A stretch of 64,000 nucleotides of DNA, taken from Codonopsis lanceolata (Eukaryota; Streptophyta; Magnoliopsida; Asterales; Campanulaceae). Within the stretch, counting starts at the first letter, position 1; each line of letters starts with the position of its first letter. The DNA is taken from contig CM028378.1 in NCBI GenBank assembly GCA_013146195.2, forward strand, positions 90,516,295 through 90,580,294, written 5' to 3'. The notes under the pieces are model-generated. The model was given only the letters and a program-made list of their open reading frames with translations, did no database searches and was not told the DNA's origin. A program made the position numbers and the translations under genes. Positions 58,892-64,000 of the stretch are shown piece after piece.

Positions 58892-61740
58892 TGGTTCGAG
58901 TTCGATACAAATGCATAAGCAAACAAAGTTTCTTCTCGAACCTTATTTCTCATACGAACTCTGAGTTGAGATCACCAATGATTTGAGAAATGGGATGATC
59001 TCTAGCTTCATAACGGTTGGAAGATCACTTCCGGTGGATTCTTCTTAAAATTCAGGTTGGTTGAGAAGGAGATTCACTAAAATAAGTTCGAGAAGAAATA
59101 AGTCTTCAAAACTTTCATTTTCGGTGAACAAGAAGGATGAAGATCTGTAAAGGTGCTTGGGGTAAAATGAAGAGATGGGTTCGAGGTCAACAGATGAGTT
59201 GTTATCGGTATCGGTAGAGGTCTCATCTACCGGTGAATGATTATCGGTATAGGGACTCAATTTGTTGCTGGTTTCGATAAGGAGTAAGAAGTAGATGATG
59301 TATTTGTACTGTCTCATCATTATCGGAATCATTAGCAACGTTCGAACATTCTAGGCTCTAACAAGTCATATTCATCAAAAGAAACATGCACGATTCTAAG
59401 ATTTTTAAGTTAGATTTCTTGAAAATTTTCCTCTATAATCTTTTCCGTTATAAAGAATAAAACATTTCTGAGAATTTTCCTATGTTTGGGGATCTTCCTC
59501 TCCATATTTCATATGGAGTTTTATTATGAAACTTGTTTACTGGGGATCTATTTTGGGTAAAGCAAGCGGTATTGGCTATACGCCTGAAAATACCGGAAGT
59601 TTAGCTTACGCTAGCATTGTTCTAGCCGCTTCAATCGTTACGTTCTTCGTTCAGGTACATTTTTGTTGAGGTTGTGGCCGATCCACGTGGTCATCGCGTA
59701 CTTTTCTACACCATTGTTTTTGAATTCGGTCATTGTCGTCGATCTTATGTCACAAATGTCTTCAAGCTTTTGAGTTTGAAGTCTTCTAAAAAGTCACGTG
59801 ACTAGATCATCACGTTTCATCTTTAGATGTCATAGTTTCAATCCAAGTGAATCTAGAGTAGTCATCAACTACTACAAGTGTGTACTTGTCTCATAAAATC
59901 TTGGTGTTGTAATAGGTCCAAAGAGTCCATATCAGGAAGTTGAAGAGGTGCTGTTTGTTGACAAACAGACTTTCTTTTTGAAAGAAGGCTTGGAAAGTTT
60001 TCCAATTGACAAGCTTTACAACTGGCATGATCGGCGGACACCGTAGGTAGACCTTTGACAAGCCCATTTTTGGAGAGCTTGGAGACGTGCTTGAAGTTGA
60101 GGTGGCGAGGCAGCTTGTGCCATAGCCATTTGTTGTCACGAACATTGTTGGCTACTAGACACGGTTGAGAATCTCCTAGAAGATTTAAGTCCACGACATA
60201 GGCGTTTCCTTGTCTATTGTCGGTGATGTGTAGAGCACGATTCATTGTCTTTGATGAGGCAGTTTTGAATTGAATTGGCATAGAAGTCCTTTGTGAAATT
60301 GTGATATGCTCAGGAAGATTGTGCTTTAAACCACTTACTAGATAAACTTTGTTGATGGAGAGACTTCCTCTAGTAATTGAGCCATATCCAATTGTCTTTC
60401 CTCTTGCATTGTCTCGAAAATAACAGGTCCTTTGCAAGGCTATATCGTGAAGACTACATTCCCATCATGTGCCTTGAGCGACCCTTGTCTAGGTACCATG
60501 TCTTTATTTTACGATTCTATAGCCATGAAGCATTCTGAAAAGAAGTTAAAGCAAACAAGGTACCCTTATTTTTCTTTGGGTCCTAAGGATTAGCAACCTT
60601 TGCAACCCATACTGCTTGACCTTGAGAGAACTAGGTCTCCAGGATCTTAGAGGTGAACCTTAGCGAGACATTCGGTGCCCGGATGGCTGCTTGATAGCAA
60701 GGAAAATGACATAAATGGAAAGTCCATGAGAAGCTGTTAGAGTCTTCAAGTGAAGAGTACTTATGATTATTCCTTTTCTTCACAACCATTTTTTGGTTCA
60801 ACTTCTTGTTGACGGTAGATTTAATTGGTTTCTTCGAATCTTCCTAGGTAGGTTACCAACGGACTTAGCTTTGGCTTTTACATTGAAAACCTTTCGAGGA
60901 GGATTAGGTAGAATACCTTTAAGTTTACCTTCACGGGTAAAAGCGACTTTACTGTTTCATAGACAAACTTGATGGTTACTGGGTAGAGGTTTAGTAGGTC
61001 TGAGTCGGCGGACATTGCCTTGGCATAGTTGTTGCCGGTAGACTTCACTTTCTCTGCAGTTACCTTTTCGGGTTTCTCATTTGAGTCGTCATTTTGGCTT
61101 TTCCATTCGAACTTTAGAGTGGCGTAAGGAACACTTGAATAACCAAGGCCTTGTTTCCTTATATTTCCAAATACATTTAGAGAAAGATATATCATTAGCG
61201 GTTTCGAGGATTCACCTTTCTCTTTGGTGAAGAGATTGTCGGAAGAGACACATCTGAATATCTATGCTGTTTATCATTGCTAGATTTTTGGCTTGTAAGG
61301 ATTTCTTCAAATGCATCCTTGGAGCTATTCCGGGAGTCAATTGTCTTTTGCAAGGCAATTTTCTCTAGGTCAAGTCCTTTGATGTGCTCGAGACAGACAG
61401 TCAATTTTGTCATGAAGAAAATTTGTTTTCTTCCTTGATTTGATACTCTCTTGTTGGCTATAGAGTTTGAATCTCATTTGCCATCAAAGATTTCTCCATT
61501 TAAGTTTCTCACGGTTCTTGGCCGGTTTAACATAGGCTACTCTAAAGGAATTAAATTCTTCAAGCATATCACGATTATCCTTGAGAAGTTCTTCCTTCTT
61601 GAAGCTATCCTTTGGTTTCATTTTTGTCCAAAGGACTTGGTGAAACTACAACTTCATTTTAGTCATAGGTAGGACATGAAACATGAGCTATTAAGCATAT
61701 GTTAGCTTGCTCACAATCCTCTTCCTCCTCTTACGAATCG
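58892..61740 (-). pseudogene. copia pol, right copy (inverted), broken
   Basis: Reverse-complement counterpart of about 53350-56245. On the minus strand it gives a protease-end/GAG-pre-integrase stretch (60437-60010, with DNARGKTIGYGSITRG, VYLVSGLKHNL, YVVDLNLLGDSQPCLVANNV and SCKACQL) and the start of the integrase core (about 59960-59860). Stops and frameshifts are common but fewer than in the left copy over the pre-integrase region. It runs into the gap, so the 3' half is missing. Confidence 0.85.
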
Positions 61741-62785
61741 GTCTCAAACCAAGACAACTTGTTTGTCTTCTATGTCTTCAACCAACATACCCTTTTGTTT
61801 TTGAAATTTTCTAAAGTGGGTTTCGGTATGCTTCAAATTTTGGCTTAGGACATTTTGAGGCAAAGTGGCCAGGTTTTCTACAGTTATAACACACAAGCTC
61901 TTCCTTAGATGAGCTTTCACCATTTTTCCTGAAAGGTTGTTGGTGAGTGTTCTCCCTTCCATATTTTGCAAATTTTTTGCGTTTAACAAGCATAGCAAAT
62001 TGTTCATCGGATAAAAACTCATTTTCATTGAAGAAGTAGAAGGTTTGTTTTCAACAATGATTTCTTCTTGGACCATGGCGCAAATACAGATTACGACTGT
62101 TTGTCTTGCTCTAGAGCTTGATTAACTTCAAGTTCATAAACCTTTAAACTTGCGTAGAGACTACGAAGAGTCATCTCGTTTAAGTTCTTAGATTCTTTCA
62201 TAGCCGTGGTCTTTACATGCCATAAGCTACCTAGAGAGCCTAGAAACCTCATATTCATTTCCTTTTTGTCATACGTTTTACCAAGAGAAAAGCAACTATT
62301 TATTACCTCACTGAATCGATCGTATGCTTGTCTCAAGGTTTCCTTAGGATCCTTTTTGAAAGAATCAAGCTATTTGGATGTATGTATATTTTACATTTGT
62401 CTCTTGTGTCTTGGTCTCCTTCCAAGTATTCTACAAGAGCTTCCCACATCTCTTTCGCGGTTGTACATCGAATCACTTCTTTGGTAGGTGCTTGTGTCTA
62501 GAGAGGCTGGTGATTATATTGATTGCTTTCTTTGTCAAGTTCTACCAGCTTTCTATCGTCCTCGTCCATTCGATTCTTCTTTAGGAACTTGCGGGGTTCA
62601 GCGATGGAGGCAAGAAGATTTGCCTTCATTGGTATATGTTGACTGCGATGACACATTTCCATAACTTTGTTGTCAATAGAGTTCATGAATCTCATTACTT
62701 TATCCTTCCATACATCAAAATGACCTTCGTCCATATTGGGACGTGGTTAGCATTAGATGGCAGGCATATAGTGTGTTTGTGCCAT
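61741..62785 (-). pseudogene. copia gag, right copy (inverted), broken
   Basis: The ATG at 62785 pairs with the left copy's 52243. Blocks GHFDVWKDKVMRFMNSID, RQAYDRFSEVINSCFS and YELEVNQALEQDKQ are present. An intact CCHC knuckle, CYNCRKPGHFASKC, lies near 61890-61849. The frame is broken after the first six residues and at several other points. Confidence 0.87.
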
Positions 62786-62851
62786 TATGTCGTATCTCTC
62801 AAGAGTTTAATCTTGGAAAAACTTGTTTTCGAGTAAGGCTACGATACCAAT

Positions 62852-64000
62852 TGTGGGTCCCAATGAGCACAATAATAAGCTAGAAGGGGGGGTTGAATAG
62901 CTTATTAACACTTTAAAACTTTTAAGTAAGTTCCTTGAAAGTTACTTGCAATCTTATGAAAAGAATCAAGTAGCGGAAGACCTTCAAGAAAGTTGTTCAG
63001 TGCTTGCCGATAAGGACTACCAGGTAGACCTTTTTTTACAGATTACTTAAGTTCTGTTGAAATGGATAATATAAACAATGAAACTAAGCGTTCAAGTAAT
63101 AGACAAGCAGTAGGAAATAACACAAGTATTTTGGGATGGTTCACACTATAATGAGTGCTACGTCCCACCACCAAGGCGATCAACCTTGGATTTAAATTGT
63201 GCACTATGTTTTCCACTTAGATCAATTACAAAGAATATCCCTAATGGATCGTGTACAAAATATTGACTTGTGTTTGGGTCTAGGGAATTAAATATCTGTA
63301 AATACAAGATATTTAATTAGATGCTGTATAGTTAATGGAAGTTAACAACAAGAAGAATAAAGCAATAAATGTTGATGAAGCGACTTCTTGTTGTTGAGGA
63401 CTTCTAGATAGATCTGTTGAGGATCTATTAAATGCACCACTGAGTGAAAGACTTGGAGTTATGAAGTTTCGAGCAATTCTTTAAGTGTTCGAGTGATTAC
63501 ATGCGGTTGTCACTTTTCCGGTCTTCATAAGCGTATTTATAGCGGTGCATTTCAAAAGAATCCGTTGGAGAGGGCGAAGACTTCAACGATCTATTCATAA
63601 ATGCATTAAATGCATGGGGTTTGTCGATCAAGATTTTCGTCTTCCCGTTATCTAGAGCGAGATAATCATTTACGAGATCTTCAAAAAGGTGGGCGATTTG
63701 GTGTCGATCGAGAGATGAAGCGAAAGTAGGGGCGATGCAGCTTTTACGCTTTCAGCTGTTCGGGACGAAAGTTCTTCTGCTTTTCGGAAAGTTGCTTTCG
63801 GCGGCTTGACATGTCGAGGAATGACTTGGATTAATTCAAATAATATATGGGAATAAGTTTGAATTAATCCAACTAGCTTTTTGGAGAGGACACGTAAAGC
63901 AGTCATTTGACACGAGGTCTACCGATCTTAAGCTTTGGCGGTCTTCAGGGAAGGCGAGAAGGGGTCTTCCGTGAACACGAAAAGTCCTACAAAAACAATA
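62852..64000 (-). mobile_element. 5' LTR of SIRE-like copia, right copy, cut by window end
   Basis: On the minus strand it ends ...gggacccaca at 62852, next to the primer binding site, and extends past the window. It matches 51044-52175 in reverse, with scattered substitutions and indels. Confidence 0.85.

Noticed and set aside
58711..58986. ORFs that pass through the N run
   Set aside because: Open only because unknown bases hide stops.

Overview
This window is nuclear DNA from a flowering plant, most likely a eudicot. It is AT-rich and gene-poor, host-type genes have GT-AG introns, and it is packed with plant transposable elements: Ty3/gypsy and SIRE-like Ty1/copia LTR elements, an L1-type LINE with an RNase H domain, CACTA, Mutator-like, Stowaway and Helitron elements. 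I cannot name the species. Only two host-type genes are visible, and both are broken in this sequence: a multi-pass membrane protein pseudogene (2406-3907) and an L-gulonolactone-oxidase-like gene (36615-38779) with three frameshifts.

Layout. 1-2010 is the 3' end of a Tat-type gypsy element: a possible antisense ORF, a 4 x 48 bp minisatellite, a purine tract and a 3' LTR. 2008-4662 holds the membrane-protein pseudogene between two copies of a repeat that ends in a Helitron-like hairpin. From 4725 to about 34676 lies a deeply nested block. A gypsy LTR (starts 4725) is split by a 10,454 bp CACTA element (6342-16795, TSD TGA on both sides). That CACTA element carries at least three exon-like pieces of a Spinster-type transporter gene. 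Next to it, a second minus-strand gypsy LTR (about 17440-34676) is split by a Helitron-like element of about 15.8 kb (17838-33602). The Helitron has itself been hit by an L1 LINE (TSDs at 20307 and 30239) and by a small Mutator-like element (30594-32042, 9 bp TSD). The LINE in turn holds a 4 kb solo gypsy LTR (20350-24348). The insertion order can be read directly from the boundaries.

After the oxidase gene (36.6-38.8 kb) come a degenerate short-motif repeat field (about 39960-40365), an intact Stowaway MITE (41967-42225), more gypsy LTR DNA, a foldback of about 280 bp arms (44805-45439), a CACTA-like terminus (45976 onward), and a gypsy gag-pol fragment (47216-50925) truncated by a copia element. 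From 50.9 kb to the end there are two degenerate copies of one SIRE-like copia element in opposite orientation. They form a very large inverted repeat. Its right arm begins at a 100-base run of N, so this arrangement may be partly a scaffolding product.

I found no new multi-gene pathway or defence system. The most notable items are the gene-carrying CACTA element, the Helitron with its nested insertions, the foldback, the copia palindrome at the gap, and the frequent single-base frameshifts in otherwise gene-like sequence, which call the local sequence accuracy into question. All element calls were made by eye, without alignment or database search.
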